Shown here in pieces: positions 63,429-64,000 of a stretch of 64,000 nucleotides of DNA. Numbering within the stretch: position 1 is the first letter of the stretch; every line of letters begins with the position of its first letter. The position numbers were made by a program, and so were the translations under genes. Source of the DNA: Planctomycetales bacterium 10988. Lineage in GTDB: Bacteria; Planctomycetota; Planctomycetia; Pirellulales; Pb10988. Where the stretch lies: contig CP043547.1 in the NCBI GenBank assembly GCA_009664345.1, positions 3,500,709 to 3,564,708 on the forward strand. Direction: 5' to 3'. The notes below the pieces were generated by a model. It did no database searches, was not told the DNA's origin, and worked only from the letters and a program-made list of their open reading frames with translations.

Positions 63429-63998
63429 CTAGCGGTTGCGAATGCCGTGATATTCCAGCGGCATTTCATAATCTTTGCGTAACGGGTGGCCGACCCAATC
63501 TTCCGGGCACAAAATCCGCCGTAGGTGCGGATGCCCAAGAAAGAAGATGCCCATCAAATCGTAAATCTCGCGTTCGTGCCAATCCGCGGTTCGCCAAATC
63601 GAATTCACGCTGGGAACCTCGGGGAGTTGGCCTGCTTGGTCATTTTTCCAACGCGGCAGCATCAATTTCAAAATCAGGCGGCGTTTGGAATGCGTGCTCC
63701 ACAGGTGATAAACCAATTCCAAATGCGGGTCGTATTTGAATCGTTTCGCTTTTTTTGGGTCCGGTTCGAAGTAATCCACCGCGGAAATGTTCGTCAGCAT
63801 ATCCATGTGGAACTCGGGATCGTCGCGTAGAAACCGGCAAACCGAGGCGATACTTTCAGGACGAACTTCAATCCAAGGATCAAGCACTTCGGTGGTGCAA
63901 CCGACGATCTCCTCGGGAAAGGATTTCTCCAAGGCTGGCAAGACGGTGCCTTCTAACCAACTGAGTTCAGGTTGTTCGGAGGATTCGGTTTCAGCCAT
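63429..63998 (-). CDS. nuoC: NADH-quinone oxidoreductase subunit C
   Basis: A 189-residue 30-kDa-type subunit. [18 protein letters not shown] and the following HPLRKDYE give the complex I 30-kDa signature. The gene is complete: ATG 63998 lies at the right window edge, and upstream complex I genes (such as nuoA or nuoB) are presumably just outside. Confidence 0.95.
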   Translation of the reverse strand: MAETESSEQPELSWLEGTVLPALEKSFPEEIVGCTTEVLDPWIEVRPESIASVCRFLRDDPEFHMDMLTNISAVDYFEPDPKKAKRFKYDPHLELVYHLWSTHSKRRLILKLMLPRWKNDQAGQLPEVPSVNSIWRTADWHEREIYDLMGIFFLGHPHLRRILCPEDWVGHPLRKDYEMPLEYHGIRNR

Positions 63999-64000
63999 GG

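Overview
The window looks like a chromosomal segment from a Planctomycetota bacterium, most likely a Pirellulales-like lineage, although nothing here fixes the genus. The evidence is: three Hanks-type Ser/Thr kinases with a shared planctomycete-style N-terminal linker; a giant exported protein opening with the LEPRVLLAGD motif and carrying ELWxxDGT and NxDGxxDI repeats; an arylsulfatase; PQQ-type propellers; short inner-membrane anchors of the FRLRTLL type; moderate GC; and long hydrophilic insertions in membrane-protein loops. No tRNA, rRNA, CRISPR array, IS element or phage gene was found.

Layout. Positions 1-9626 (minus strand) hold the most interesting locus. It is a tightly packed operon of a transmembrane Ser/Thr kinase, a small bpX-like protein, a MoxR AAA+ ATPase, a second bpX-like protein, a vWA-plus-beta-propeller protein, and a TPR-plus-propeller protein running off the left edge. 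This matches the MoxR-vWA-beta-propeller (bpX) ternary systems that Aravind and co-workers predicted from sequence to be NTP-dependent conflict or signalling systems; to my knowledge none has been characterised experimentally. Positions 10026-21033 hold a GntP-type permease, envelope glycosylation genes (a GT-C membrane glycosyltransferase and a DPM1-like GT2), a zincin-like peptidase, small membrane proteins, a SRPBCC protein, a fatty-acid desaturase and a secreted Tyr/Pro-rich protein. Positions 21251-29806 hold the large ELWxxDGT protein, kinase 2, an orphan ParA, a 47-residue Rho-N/SAP-like protein and a PQQ-propeller membrane protein.

Positions 30154-45512 are mostly housekeeping genes: a CYTH phosphohydrolase, purH, an EF-hand/alpha-beta hydrolase, thpR, an RND exporter, a Na/Ca exchanger, glnS, gltX, a nitroreductase, a methyltransferase and kinase 3. 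Positions 45883-53581 (minus strand) run hemC, yjbQ, ppc, sulfatase, tatD and a ferritin-like protein. Positions 53644-63998 hold eight complex I genes in the order nuoC-D-H-J-K-L-M-N (read on the minus strand), with no E, F, G or I between them.

Non-coding signals include several clear intrinsic terminators, a two-copy interspersed hairpin repeat (17581 and 42947), and a CCGAACA heptamer element present near 26191 and as an inverted pair around 47327-47524.
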